The translations under genes and the position numbers were made by a program. From NCBI GenBank assembly GCA_027924585.1, contig BSBM01000711.1, forward strand, positions 7,327,001-7,391,000: 64,000 bases of DNA, given 5' to 3'. The notes beneath the pieces were generated by a model. It was not told where the DNA came from and did not search any database. It saw only the letters and a program-made list of their open reading frames with translations. How positions within the stretch are numbered: position 1 is the stretch's first letter; each line of letters opens with the position of its first letter. Source of the DNA: Larix kaempferi (Eukaryota; Streptophyta; Pinopsida; Pinales; Pinaceae). This document shows positions 60,401-64,000 of this stretch, piece by piece.

Positions 60401-61542
60401 TCATAAACAACATCTAATGTTCAAACTCAATATATCAAAGACTGAAAGTTTGATGTTAGATTAAACAACCCAGTTCAATCCCATGAAAAATAGGTAGTGC
60501 TTACCATCTAAAAAAAATTGCAGAGGCACCCAAGTACTAAACATTCTTGGGAGCAATAATAGAGTTGGTGTTGGAACAAGAATTTTAAAAAAGACTGAAC
60601 CTCTTGGGCTATGAAACTATTGGCAGTTCGTACATTTATAGAATCCAAACTGCTTTAACAAACTCATAGAATAGGATGAAATTGTAGGTCCAAGTTACAG
60701 ACCATACCATGGCACTAGATATATATCATATATTATTATATACTCATGCATAGCAAATAAAGGGTTGATTTAATGTCACACAAACTCAATTTTTGTAAAC
60801 CTGGACATAGAAATAGGAGTGAGCAAATCTACAAAGATTGAACACATGACCACTATTAAAGGCTGAAAATGCTGTAATTAGTTTAAGTCATGATATTAAT
60901 CAATTATGTTTTATTTCAATTTTTGAAAGGCTCCTCTTTCTTTTTGTTTGATATTTTATGTTTTTAATATAATTCATAACTGCTACCAACCTGCCATTTC
61001 CAGCAAATTTGGGCAAATATTCTAACTGCACCGAATACTCATACCCAACATACTTGCATTCTGGAAACTCGTGCAACATAGTAAAATGCTGATCATCTGA
61101 AGTAAACCATTACAGCACAGAAATATTCATTTTCTATCATTTTATCGATTTGCGGGATTGATATTTATCATTTACACTAAGCAGAATTCACAACAAAGTC
61201 TTTACACTGGTAGGTATGCCCAGATGGAATCAACAGATAGATTCCAGAAAAGGAAAACTCAAATCCAAATCCAACCAATACAATGAGATCTACACTAGCA
61301 TCTTCAAGGAAAACTTTATTTTTGAACTATGAAAGTGGAACTAGTATAAAAATCTACCTCTATGATAAGTGTCACATTCTATGATAACAAAAACCTACCT
61401 CTAAGAATGCACCCATACCAAATAGATGACCCATGACCCACTTTCACATCTCCAACCAAAGCTGCATTAGGAGCAACAAAGACATCTTTATGGACATTTG
61501 GAGCTTTGTCAACAAGGTTCCTCAGTGTGCGATGCCTTGATA
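3194..61542 (-). CDS. GAMMACA: Gamma carbonic anhydrase gene, four exons, 5' end missing
   Basis: The product is a plant gamma-type carbonic anhydrase. In plants this family forms the matrix-facing carbonic anhydrase domain of mitochondrial complex I. Exons are 61399-61542, 40024-40149, 38954-39105 and 3194-3454, joined in phases 1, 1 and 0 with GT-AG borders, giving 226 residues to a TAA stop. The left-handed beta-helix core is continuous, with the family's RGD, NIQD, VHVAK, GHSAVLHGC and SGEVWGGNPA blocks. The three zinc-ligand histidine positions are therefore kept, as in GAMMA CA1/2 and unlike the CA-like members. Arabidopsis homologues are about 275 residues, so about 40 N-terminal residues, including the targeting segment, are absent. 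I found no such exon between 61543 and 64000. Introns are 21,249, 918 and 35,499 bp. The family is certain; the choice among CA1, CA2 and CA3 is not. Confidence 0.95.
3455..4815. other. Start of the 35.5-kb last intron, unremarkable
   Basis: AT-rich intron sequence without a recognisable coding region. The only structure seen is a short tandem repeat at 4428-4546. Confidence 0.6.
4428..4546. repeat. Three tandem 39-40-bp units
   Basis: Units start at 4428, 4468 and 4507, each following the pattern CAGGGCTGTATCAG...CTG(T/G)AAA...TTCA..GC(T/A)G. Non-coding minisatellite in the intron. Confidence 0.75.
4816..5275 (+). repeat. 5' LTR of decayed Copia element
   Basis: Begins TGTTAGACATC and ends CCTCAACA. 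It is followed at once by TGGTATCAAAACAAGC, a mutated form of the Copia primer site TGGTATCAGAGC. The TG...CA ends plus the primer site define the boundary. No matching 3' LTR was found in the window. Confidence 0.7.
5276..5291 (+). other. Degenerate tRNA-iMet primer-binding site
   Basis: TGGTATCAAAACAAGC directly abuts the LTR end. It matches the complement of the plant initiator tRNA-Met 3' end with one mismatch in its first ten bases and further mismatches after that. Confidence 0.65.
5292..5898 (+). pseudogene. Copia gag/protease region, heavily decayed
   Basis: Sequence between the primer site and an apparent insertion point near 5899. Frames around 5580-5740 carry a vague resemblance to a Copia protease region, but frames are broken and the identification rests mainly on position behind the LTR. 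Confidence 0.4.
5899..8150. other. Unassigned insertion within the Copia remnant
   Basis: About 2.2 kb separates the gag/protease remnant from the integrase remnant, more than Copia spacing allows, so an insertion is likely. It opens with the inverted repeat TGTAATGCC / GGCATTACA (5899-5907, 5916-5924). Two diverged copies of a block ending in GTGGACTAAA... lie near 6940-7000 and 7070-7130. No coding domain was recognised and no clean ends were found. Confidence 0.4.
8151..8960 (+). pseudogene. Copia integrase remnant
   Basis: Broken frames recall Copia integrase in order. A CEGC-like zinc-finger end with GDTIKSL/GHHQEPS stands near 8230-8270, then QPIVVVHNDICGYMP (8290-8340) in the place of the first catalytic block. 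After that come SKQMERNLWGEEVVYATHII (about 8620-8680) and a VLKHKYVVFNE block near 8905-8940 typical of the region after the core. Frameshifts and stops occur throughout. A hAT element interrupts it at 8969, and the remnant resumes at 13906. Confidence 0.75.
9770..12255 (+). pseudogene. hAT transposase (BED, DUF659, hAT C-terminal), broken
   Basis: A BED-type zinc finger occupies about 9950-10120 (PLWKYVTKQGG, then CPHC...HLRRH). It is in a different frame from the rest, so there is a frameshift near 10150-10206. The second part, 10207-11703, carries the DUF659 core with SDGWTN, TDNAANC and the CLVH box (GCLVHIMNL). A TAG at 11701 interrupts the same frame immediately before VNNSSAERCWSTY, the hAT dimerisation/catalytic-Glu block, which continues at 11704. 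The DDE residues are present. The lesions are one frameshift and one TAG (probably CAG in the ancestor). An acidic linker stands near 9840-9940. Not functional as it stands. Confidence 0.9.
12521..13786 (+). repeat. Solo LTR (CACAG-TCGAGG word family), copy 1
   Basis: Begins TGTTAGCATTTG, ends TTTTTCAACA, and is flanked by CATAT on both sides (12516-12520, 13787-13791). It lies in the right part of the hAT element. At 13500-13545 it has the CTGGTTTTCCCC...GGGTTTTTCCAGGG block that many plant Copia LTRs carry near their 3' side. Word copies lie at about 13085-13400. No internal region or second LTR follows, so it is a solo LTR. Confidence 0.9.
13906..14059 (+). pseudogene. Copia remnant between two insertions
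   Basis: Short stretch of the decayed Copia element, from the hAT target site to the solo-LTR target site. By position it is the integrase-RT linker. No frame is intact. Confidence 0.55.
14065..17046 (+). repeat. Solo LTR (word family), copy 2, interrupted by a hAT
   Basis: Begins TGTTAGTTTTGTACC and ends AAAAATTCTACA, with TTCCA on both sides (14060-14064, 17047-17051). Removing the nested hAT and its duplication leaves 1,164 bp, close to the other copies. About 13 copies of the word GGCACAGNNNTCGAGG occupy 16285-16710. The CTGGTTTTCTCC...GGGTTTTTCCAGGG block follows at 16808-16840. Confidence 0.9.
14096..15905 (+). mobile_element. Non-autonomous hAT element, 1.8 kb
   Basis: 8-bp duplication TGTTCCCC at 14088-14095 and 15906-15913. 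Ends are CAGAGCTGCTGGGA and, reversed, CAATGCTGTTGGGA, matching at 11 of 14. Arms are full of ATCGATTCC, GGAATCG and CGCTCCC words, the same word group as the transposase-bearing hAT at 8969. The last ~120 bp (15780-15900) are close to that element's 13790-13890. No transposase domain inside. The interior (14430-15480) is anonymous AT-rich DNA. Inserted in a solo LTR. Confidence 0.9.
17052..17520 (+). pseudogene. Copia reverse transcriptase remnant
   Basis: Broken frames match the start of Copia RT. An AAGCAATTATGGC... stretch near 17281 corresponds to the block before the tryptophan motif. It is followed by SWELFPLPKGKNLVYCKRVYK-like sequence (about 17322-17390), then DKHKDQLIAKVF and ECIDYNETFAPIVRMDFV-like sequence (about 17420-17510). 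Homology ends abruptly at a run of C near 17514. It continues the remnant at 8151-8960 and 13906-14059. Confidence 0.75.
17521..20886. other. Repetitive non-coding DNA, possibly an unrecognised LTR element
   Basis: 17520-18620 is rich in diffuse GGATG, CATGAT and CTCTAGC repeats. At 19028 TGGTATCAGAAGTAG resembles a primer site, but the sequence before it does not end in CA. 19130-19690 holds several loose copies of TCTGGGCAGTTTTGAG and AACCAGCAGTAA. No domain was identified, and a retrotransposon origin is only a guess. Confidence 0.35.
20887..22790 (+). repeat. Solo LTR (word family), copy 3, interrupted by a hAT
   Basis: Begins TGTTAGCTTTTTAGC and ends TTTTTCAGCA, with TAAGA on both sides (20882-20886, 22791-22795). 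Without the 792-bp nested element it is about 1.1 kb. Word copies are few and decayed (for example GGGGCACAATTCCCAAGGC near 21328). The ACTGGTATTCCCC...GGGTTTTTTTCAAGG block lies at 22472-22505. The tail resembles copy 1 (GTCATTTTTCA ends). Confidence 0.88.
21490..22281. mobile_element. Small hAT-like element with a GC-rich core
   Basis: Ends are CTAAGTCACCTGGTTCGAG and, reversed, CTAAGTCACCGGATTCTGCG, the same terminal repeat as the elements at 49598 and 51880. Flanking 8-mers are not a clean duplication, so it is probably old. 21540-21830 is very AT-rich. 21840-22200 is clearly more GC-rich, with an open frame of 111 codons that matches nothing I know. Confidence 0.75.
22796..23233. other. 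No feature recognised
   Basis: Flank between a solo LTR and a dispersed repeat. It is continuous with 20600-20886 across the LTR insertion site. No coding signal seen. Confidence 0.4.
23234..24590 (+). repeat. 1.36-kb dispersed repeat, copy A
   Basis: Near-identical to 58528-59885 over its whole length, with roughly 5% divergence by eye. It begins TGCACAGAGG and ends AACCAATCA in both copies, LTR-like TG...CA ends, but neither copy has a matching flanking duplication. Two short open frames are shared by both copies: one starting MKQGPLSSTNPL and one ending SRPKHYASKLFEQ. The repeat may be an LTR or an internal piece of an unrecognised element. Confidence 0.8.
24591..25762 (-). other. Decayed coding-like region, family unknown
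   Basis: On the minus strand several short frames succeed one another (about 25840-25600 and 24950-24690, with an Asp/Glu-rich stretch near 25350). They look like pieces of one degenerate polyprotein. No diagnostic motif was found. The region is interrupted by the small hAT at 25763 and appears to continue to about 26270. Confidence 0.3.
25763..26162. mobile_element. 400-bp hAT-type MITE
   Basis: 8-bp duplication TCATAAAC at 25755-25762 and 26163-26170. Ends are CAATGTTCCCCCAAG and, reversed, CAGTGTTCCACAGGG. Both arms carry clustered ACGCG/CGCGT and GGGAA words (25795-25825, 26115-26155). The middle is AT-rich. No coding capacity. Confidence 0.9.
26171..28030. other. Intron DNA without recognised genes
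   Basis: No domain or terminal repeat identified. 27540-27800 has a layout loosely like part of the 1.36-kb repeat (a CATTTGTTAG... and CCCATCTTTAATTTATC stretch), perhaps a distant relative. Confidence 0.35.
28036..29572 (-). repeat. Copia 3' LTR
   Basis: In element orientation it runs TGTTGATTTTTC to TTTTTAACA. The U3 side (29215-29550) contains an 86-bp tandem array of hairpins. A GGGGTTTTTATACC / GGTTTCCCCGGGG stretch at about 28148-28188 is the usual Copia U5-side block. Its first six bases, TGTTGA, supply the last codon and stop of the polyprotein. Confidence 0.95.
29245..29550 (-). repeat. 86-bp tandem hairpin array in the 3' LTR
   Basis: Unit starts at 29245, 29331, 29417 and 29503, spacing exactly 86. 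Each full unit is four inverted repeats in a row: CCTGGT-5-ACCAGG, CCATTCTC-3-GAGAATGG, CTCAGCC-3-GGCTGAG and CCAGTC-3-GACTGG. The three short loops are all CCA (TGG on the element strand). A fifth hairpin, CCCAGAC-CCG-GTCTGGG, precedes the array near 29216. Confidence 0.95.
29567..33580 (-). pseudogene. Copia gag-pol polyprotein with three in-frame TAG codons
   Basis: One frame of 1,337 codons with no net frameshift. Visible parts: GAG (about 1-230); zinc knuckle C236-C239-H244-Y249, where the last ligand, normally Cys, is Tyr; protease DSGA at 308; integrase H440/H445/C472/C475 and D502, D565, E601 (35-residue spacing); RT with KARFVARGFSQKEGIDYDET, MDVKTTFLNG (usually MDVKTAFLNG) and YVDD at about 1015; RNase H with TEAEYIAASDA and ADILTKPLS near the end. 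TAG codons stand at 30491-30493, 30356-30358 and 30170-30172, the last at a conserved Gln (LSQFM). The RT end and RNase H lie beyond the stops. The stop TGA lies in the LTR. Confidence 0.95.
29573..29581 (-). other. Polypurine tract
   Basis: GAGAGGGAG directly upstream of the 3' LTR in element orientation. It also encodes the polyprotein's penultimate residues. Confidence 0.8.
33659..33670 (-). other. Primer-binding site for initiator tRNA-Met
   Basis: TGGTATCAGAGC directly abuts the 5' LTR, a 12-of-12 match to the complement of the plant initiator tRNA-Met 3' end. Confidence 0.95.
33671..35199 (-). repeat. Copia 5' LTR
   Basis: Same sequence as 28036-29572 with about 13 substitutions, one 1-bp insertion near 33795 and a shorter A/T run near 34650. 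The hairpin array is at 34842-35180. It should carry the promoter; no TATA position is assigned. Confidence 0.95.
34872..35180 (-). repeat. 86-bp tandem hairpin array in the 5' LTR
   Basis: Same array as in the 3' LTR, with units starting at 34872 and 34958 and continuing at the same period. A few substitutions hit stems (for example CCCGGACTGG in the first unit, and CCCGATCTGG in the leading hairpin). Confidence 0.93.
35205..36381. other. Intron DNA with one tandem duplication
   Basis: No coding signal. Contains the duplication at 35370-35935. 35950-36380 shows nothing recognisable. Confidence 0.5.
35370..35935. repeat. Tandem duplication, two ~280-bp units
   Basis: Units begin near 35370 and 35655. 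Shared landmarks in order: CTAACACCTAACATGATGGGA, AATACAGTGC, TGTCCTGCAAGTA, GTAAGTGTTTGACTTC, AACCTCTGCAAG and ACAGATATGC, then GCATAGCTTAAGGATTAA. Well diverged. Confidence 0.8.
36390..37198. mobile_element. Small hAT element, GATC-word type, 809 bp
   Basis: Flanks ATTAATAG (36382-36389) and ATTAATGG (37199-37206), 7 of 8 matching. Ends are CTATGTTACCAGATCTG and, reversed, CTAAGTTACCAGGATAC. Arms carry repeated CCAGATCTGGAT and GGATCC words (36395-36560, 37140-37190). No coding capacity. The same family as 45163-46429. Confidence 0.88.
37459..38186 (+). repeat. Solo LTR, 728 bp, second family
   Basis: Begins TGTTGATGGTTG, ends GCATTAACA, flanked by ACAGG on both sides (37454-37458, 38187-38191). 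It contains CTGGGTTTTTCCCACAAGGGTTTTCCAG (38018-38042), split here around the Copia U5-side block. An AATAAAATCATT stretch at 38000 may be the poly(A) signal. Related sequence reappears at the window end, from about 63881. Confidence 0.9.
38192..38953. other. Intron DNA next to the third exon
   Basis: Nothing recognised beyond AT-rich intron sequence. It holds the GTCATG donor of the 35.5-kb intron at its right edge. Confidence 0.5.
38954..39105 (-). CDS. GAMMACA: Gamma carbonic anhydrase, third exon in window
   Basis: This 152-nt exon encodes GHSAVLHGCTIDDEAFVGMG through IPSGE, the end of the beta-helix with two histidines of the zinc site region. The acceptor is TTTAGACAG. The donor is GAG followed by GTCATG, which keeps GT but is otherwise poor. 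Reading through it would give only three more codons before TAA, so intron retention would remove the conserved C-terminal helix. Confidence 0.93.
39106..40023 (-). other. Short 918-bp intron of gamma-CA
   Basis: The only compact intron in the visible gene. GTAAGG donor and TTTAGACAG acceptor. No transposon was recognised in it. Confidence 0.85.
40024..40149 (-). CDS. GAMMACA: Gamma carbonic anhydrase, second exon in window
   Basis: This 126-nt exon completes the split glycine (G|GA) of the RGD motif. It encodes 41 residues including TNIQD and LVHVAKTKVS, and ends in a G that starts the next glycine codon. The acceptor is TGTTTTGCAG and the donor GTAAGG. The NIQD Gln/Asp pair and the VHV histidine correspond to active-site positions in the archaeal Cam enzyme. 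Confidence 0.95.
40150..40519. other. Intron DNA upstream of the second visible exon
   Basis: No coding region or mobile element recognised. Confidence 0.5.
40520..42245. repeat. Three ~210-bp tandem units, split by a solo LTR
   Basis: Units begin near 40525, 40733 and 42033. Each has TTATTG(A/G)AAGAATTTCA, AATTTTCT, ATCATATATT, TTTCCATCCT, AGAAATGCTAGCATAT and GG(A/G)GGGATAAA in order. The LTR at 40925-42025 landed at the end of the second unit. Confidence 0.85.
40925..42025 (+). repeat. Solo LTR (word family), copy 4, uninterrupted
   Basis: Begins TGTTGATTTTTGTACC and ends AAAATTTACA, with ATAAA on both sides (40920-40924, 42026-42030). The start (GTACCTAGGAAAGTG... and AGTGACTTTTTGCC) matches copy 2. 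About 14 word copies, such as GGCACAGAAATCGAGACAG, GGCACAGATTTCGAGGCAG and GGCACAGAAAACGAGGCAG, occupy 41266-41712. The CTGGTTTTCCCCTTGTGG / GTTTTTCCAGGG block follows at 41791-41822. It is the type copy for the family. Confidence 0.92.
42246..44640. other. Intron DNA without recognised genes
   Basis: No transposon ends, domains or long repeats recognised. A (TC)n run lies at about 44615-44632. Confidence 0.45.
44641..45154. repeat. Duplicated block, copy A, with 54-bp minisatellite
   Basis: 44680-45000 recurs at about 47015-47330. Shared landmarks include ACTTGCTAAACTAATGAATA, TTCTAAATCTGATTA and TTGGAGGGTCA. From 45005 about three units of a 54-bp repeat follow, each with ATATAATTCTTACA..(A/C)TAGATAG.AATTGG and AGTGGGATTAC. 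The hAT at 45163 sits in this minisatellite. Confidence 0.8.
45163..46429. mobile_element. hAT element, GATC-word type, 1,267 bp
   Basis: Ends are CTACGTTACCAGATC and, reversed, CCAACTTACCAGGATTC. GATTACAG stands on both sides (45155-45162, 46430-46437), but because the site is a minisatellite this could be repeat sequence rather than a true duplication. Arms contain GGATCC, CAGATC and GGATTC words (45170-45250, 46365-46425). No transposase. Confidence 0.82.
46430..47440. repeat. Continuation of minisatellite and duplicated block, copy B
   Basis: 46430-46500 resumes the 54-bp repeat. 47000-47440 is the second copy of the block at 44680-45000, with its own short GGAGGGTCACATTGTTGACA duplication at 47306 and 47361. 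46500-47000 shows nothing recognised. Confidence 0.7.
47441..49589. other. Intron DNA, no gene recognised
   Basis: Only short open frames. 49330-49589 (TATAAAAGGGGGATCAC...) could be part of an unrecognised LTR that continues after the hAT at 58205, because the hAT inserted there. Confidence 0.4.
49800..51871. other. Left interior of the large hAT-type element
   Basis: AT-rich DNA with no coding domain. A palindrome GGCCTTCTAGGCC lies near 49821. The stretch 50700-50900 (CCTCTCTTCTTCTTCTATAAGTATTGAGC, split) resembles a retrotransposon leader, with a TATAAG and a likely transcript start, but no LTR ends were found. Confidence 0.35.
51880..55269 (+). mobile_element. hAT transposon with nearly complete transposase, 3,390 bp
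   Basis: 8-bp duplication CTTTGCCT at 51872-51879 and 55270-55277. Ends are CAAAGAAACCGGATTCG and, reversed, CTAAGTCACCTGACACG (11 of 17). At least seven CGTGTCC/GGACACG words crowd each arm (51905-52070 and 55165-55260). It carries one transposase gene with an intron. Inserted inside the 8.6-kb element. Confidence 0.92.
52410..54793 (+). pseudogene. hAT transposase, one intron, one TAG, first catalytic Asp lost
   Basis: ATG at 52410. BED zinc finger at about 52455-52640 (PLWKYVTRKNG, CNFC...KGHLL). An in-frame TAG lies at 52953-52955, after VARSPLYS; the frame continues with TVKTILERAPNGY. The DUF659 core follows. An intron at 53355-53464 (GTATGT...TTACAG) joins EAKYPQ to VFWTPCIVHSLNL, restoring the CIVH box. 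The C-terminal block CCERNWSTYGNLYSVKKSRL is at about 54390-54450, and an Asp/Glu-rich tail ends at 54793. The usual SDGWT is SGGWT here, so the first DDE aspartate is missing, while TDNA and the CER glutamate remain. The spliced frame is about 757 codons. Confidence 0.92.
55278..57190. other. Right interior of the large hAT-type element
   Basis: 55278-56640 is non-coding and unassigned; 55340-55430 has an AGCAAGCTCACAAAGCTTGCT palindrome region. 56640-57070 is distinctly richer in CpG and holds the tandem repeats listed separately. Confidence 0.4.
56700..57075. repeat. GC-rich tandem repeats inside the large hAT-type element
   Basis: Two and a half ~63-bp units, each with GATGC(C/T)CGTCCAT(C/T)CATGCA, ACTAAGGGTTGGGATCC and TTTCCCG(C/G)CCGTCTC (about 56920-57070). 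They are preceded by ~27-bp repeats of CCATTGAACTCGTCGC(T)CAAAACCTCC type (56840-56910). It could be a captured genic fragment; no known protein matches. Confidence 0.75.
57191..57218. repeat. (AT)n microsatellite
   Basis: A run of alternating AT between the GC-rich repeats and the RNase H remnant. Confidence 0.9.
57396..57845 (-). pseudogene. RNase H-like (RVT_3) domain remnant, LINE type
   Basis: The minus-strand reading gives WAFFDGDS, a GGVGGVLHL strand, LFGDSKMVIDWANG (about 57640-57600) and HIYRELNMEADKLSKLA (about 57530-57480), in the order of the RNase H domain found at the 3' end of plant LINEs. The 96-codon open part is 57396-57686. Upstream, two stops break the frame. The first Asp, the DSK Asp and the N.EAD Asp are visible. 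No RT domain lies next to it. Confidence 0.85.
58205..58527. other. Flank of the large hAT-type element
   Basis: Contains a short (ACAAG)n run at 58208-58228. Probably the continuation of 49330-49589 across the insertion. No gene seen. Confidence 0.4.
58528..59885 (+). repeat. 1.36-kb dispersed repeat, copy B
   Basis: Second copy of 23234-24590, in the same orientation, full length and about 5% diverged by eye. The two copies sit in different introns of the host gene. Confidence 0.85.
59890..60090. repeat. Palindromic word array GGAGCTTCTAGAAGCTCC type
   Basis: Within 200 bp there are at least seven variants of GGGAGCTTGTAGAAG, including TAGGAGCTTCTAGAAGC and CTTCTACAAGCTCCC. Density and layout are like the arms of the hAT elements, but no terminal repeat or 8-bp duplication was found. 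Confidence 0.7.
60091..61398. other. Intron DNA next to the first visible exon
   Basis: No element or coding region recognised. It ends with the GTAGGT donor at its right edge. Confidence 0.5.
61399..61542 (-). CDS. GAMMACA: Gamma carbonic anhydrase, first exon in window
   Basis: This 144-nt exon starts with two bases (TA) that complete a leucine codon. It encodes 47 residues beginning SRHRTL and ending IWYGCILR, then leaves one G for a split glycine codon. The acceptor reads TTATTTGCAG and the donor GTAGGT. It holds the start of the hexapeptide beta-helix (APNAALVGDVKVGHGSSIW). The family sequence before SRHRTL must come from an upstream exon. Confidence 0.95.
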
Positions 61543-63880
61543 CTGCAAATAAAACAGATGTCAGCTGTAGTTGAGATAAATAATGACATCTAAACCATAT
61601 AACTTGCTACATTGCAGGAGATATTATTTGGCAAGCTACATATTGGCATTCATCTCACAATTGAGAACAATGTAATGAAACAAACCTGATTATAAGTTCA
61701 ACAATGCCAATCGCAACACCTCAAAAACTAAAGAAGAATTTAAAGCAACAATGTTATTGCAAATCTTTACAAGCCATTGCAAACCTCTTTCTTCATTCTC
61801 ATATTAATTGCATGTTTAGCTTACCCAACCTTTTATACTTTACTTTCAAATGTAAGAGAGACGAGATATACACTTTTACAAAATATATCTACATTTCATC
61901 TTTTTTCTAATTGGAATTTAACCCTATCCCCCTCCTTCAATCATTTATACCAGCGCTTCTCTATATGCAATGCTGCTCTCCATATTTCCACTAGGCTCCC
62001 TGCTGATGGCCCATAAGTGAACTGTTCACTCAAAATGTCGGGCTTAAAAACTCTCACACATTGATTCCAAAAAACAAATTGACAACATCATTATTGTTAA
62101 ATGTCACAGACGGCCAAATTTTGCATCCACCCAACCACAAAGTGCTTTGTAAAAAAAATGTGAAGCTGTTTAACACCACAAATAGAGGAAAAGGAGATTT
62201 CTTGGAGAACAATTCAAAGTAAAATACCCCACTGAGTGCATTATGAACCTCATAAGCACAGTCGCATATTAGTCCAAACCTAATGCCAAAAACCATAAAA
62301 AATGGAGATCCCAAGTGATCTCTAGCTGCATCAATTGTAATAAAGGGCGTATTTATTTTCCTTTCTGAGAATCTGACACTTATATTACTAGAAACAATGC
62401 AATTGCCGTCCTTTCAAATAGTACATGAAGTTGTACTTGGCAATTGCCTTCATGTTGACTGTTCTCAAATGTATGCGAAAGCTAACTGTTCTTGGTGATG
62501 CCTTGTGATAGGGCCACGATATAGGTATCAATTACAGTCATAAATCCCCTTTCTACTGTCATGGAGAAGCAATTAAGCATAAGATCACCCCTTTCTGTAG
62601 GCTAGGATATGATTGTAGTCGATTTTTAAGTAATGATGGAATGTGGTAATCTTTCCTTGCTTAATGAGTTTTTAAGTGAGCTAACAAGTGGTTTAGTATC
62701 CTATGTGATAGATGCAGGTTAGTGGCAATCGCCAAGACAGCAGATCACATCCCCTTTCGATCTAAATGTAAGCAAGATTAGTTCCAACTGTCCATGTGAA
62801 AGGATGAAGAAGCTCGAGATCAATTTATGAGACTGCAAGTCTCTCCTAATTTTCAAAGAGTAGGAGTTTTTCAAGATATTGATCTCGAGATCGCCAGCAT
62901 AGATATTTTTGGAATGATGTTTTTGAAATTTGTAATAAGTAGAGACTCGCGCCTCATGCGAGAGGCTAGCCTTAGTTCCATACACTTCTGTAGAAGACTT
63001 ATTGTGATACATTGCAGCAGTTCATTTTGTAGTTTGGACAATGATTTCTTAAAGCAGTTTATATCACTTGTGAGTTTATAGTTTAGATTAGCTCCTGTAA
63101 CGCGCTTTGAGGTGGGCCCCCTCATTGTGTTGAGCAGGAGTTTTGTGTTCTTTCCATTTTTAGTTTAAAAGCATTTCTTTGTTTTGATCAAGTAGATAGT
63201 TGTAATTCATTTAAAGATCATTTGTTGCTTAGGATAGATTTCTGGAAATTTCCTGTTTTCATCCATAGATTTGCATAACAGTGTCTGTAGTTCAGTTATA
63301 TGGTTTCTGTAGTCCTGTAGGTTCATTCCGCTATAACAGTTTAGACAGATTTGTATTGTCATGCATTCCAGCTTTGGTTTATATCAGTTCCTCTTATATT
63401 TTCTTAGATTAAAACATTTCAGCTTTCATATAAGTGATTTCCATTGCCTTAGATTAAATTTTCAAAGCATTTCTTATAATAGACTTTTATGTTTTATTAG
63501 ATTAATCATTTCCTATTTTTTAGTTTAAGTTCGGTTTATAAATCAGACCATTTCCTTCATTAAGAAGATGTTGTTGTTACATAGATCTTCATGTTTTCAT
63601 AGATCAAAGAGTTTATATGCTTTTCTAGAATCGCTCACATCACTTAGAAGTCTTTTCCAAATACCATAGAATAAATCTTTAGATAAGATTCTCTCAACAG
63701 TTGCACATACAGTGTGTAGTGCCTCTTAAGTTTGTACGATCCCTGGTTGATAAATAAAGTAGGACCCCTGAACTGTAGGCCTGTAAAAAGGTCAGCATAT
63801 CAGTGGACCACCACCTTGCTACATGATCTAAAGGCTACAACCCTGTTACTAGTACAATGTTGGCTAGACTGTTAGTATGA
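61543..63880. other. Upstream intron of gamma-CA, no exon found
   Basis: Searched by eye on the minus strand for the family's N-terminal block (GFWIRETGQALDRLG type) and not found. Open frames here have no recognised homology. 63100-63760 is T-rich, with many TTCATAGATC-like and TTTCAGCTTT-like stretches, possibly retrotransposon-derived. Confidence 0.5.
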
Positions 63881-64000
63881 TCCTTTATATCTATTTCCTA
63901 AGTCTAACTTGGGAAAAGCACATTAATTAACTTAATGTTGGCTAAAGACTATAAGTGAACTTAAGATTAAATCGCAGTCGTTGATCTTAAGTGAGGCTTG
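63881..64000 (+). repeat. Partial second copy of the 728-bp LTR family, cut by the window end
   Basis: Matches 37567-37690 closely, including AAGTCTAACTT.GGAAAAGCA and ATTAATTAACTTAATGTTGG, then GTGAACTTAAGATTAA. Its left boundary is unclear because the first ~110 bp of the family diverge. Confidence 0.8.

Noticed and set aside
62054-62314. Phe-rich 86-codon minus-strand frame as the missing first exon of gamma-CA
   Set aside because: It lacks the family's N-terminal block and a suitable donor to join the TA-phase acceptor at 61542.

Overview
This window is plant nuclear DNA. The giant introns and dense layers of old, nested transposons point to a gymnosperm, most likely a conifer. That assignment is an inference; no species marker was seen. 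There are no bacterial-type operons, rRNA, tRNA or CRISPR.

One host gene is recognisable: a mitochondrial gamma-type carbonic anhydrase on the minus strand. Four exons lie at 61399-61542, 40024-40149, 38954-39105 and 3194-3454. Their phases match at every junction and give 226 residues that run to the stop codon. The first exon, about 40 residues by comparison with the family, was not found and should lie beyond 64000. The introns are about 21.2 kb, 0.9 kb and 35.5 kb, so the gene spans more than 58 kb. Everything between its exons is intron, and most of what I recognise there is transposon.

Layout. 1-3193 lies downstream of the gene. 4816-17520 holds a decayed plus-strand Copia element (5' LTR at 4816-5275, primer site, integrase and RT remnants). 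It is split by two insertions: a hAT transposon (8969-13897) carrying a solo LTR (12521-13786), and a second solo LTR (14065-17046) carrying a small hAT (14096-15905). 20887-22790 is a third solo LTR holding another small hAT. 25763-26162 is a 400-bp hAT MITE. 28036-35199 is a complete minus-strand Copia element with 1.53-kb LTRs, target-site duplication, primer site and a polyprotein frame broken only by three TAG codons. 36390-37198 is a small hAT and 37459-38186 a solo LTR. The second intron holds a further solo LTR (40925-42025), a small hAT (45163-46429) and an 8.6-kb hAT-type element (49598-58196) with a transposase-bearing hAT nested inside it (51880-55269).

The most interesting signals are non-coding. 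First, eight hAT-like elements share a loose terminal repeat (near CTAAGTYACC) and 8-bp target duplications, but most carry their own CpG- or palindrome-rich short word, repeated in the subterminal arms. Second, a solo-LTR family (four copies, about 1.1-1.27 kb each) carries a dense array of a degenerate word, GGCACAGNNNTCGAGGCAG. Third, the intact Copia LTR has an 86-bp tandem repeat in which every unit is four consecutive hairpins, three of them with the same TGG loop on the element strand. Fourth, all five premature stops in transposon coding frames are TAG, as expected from decay of methylated CAG sites.
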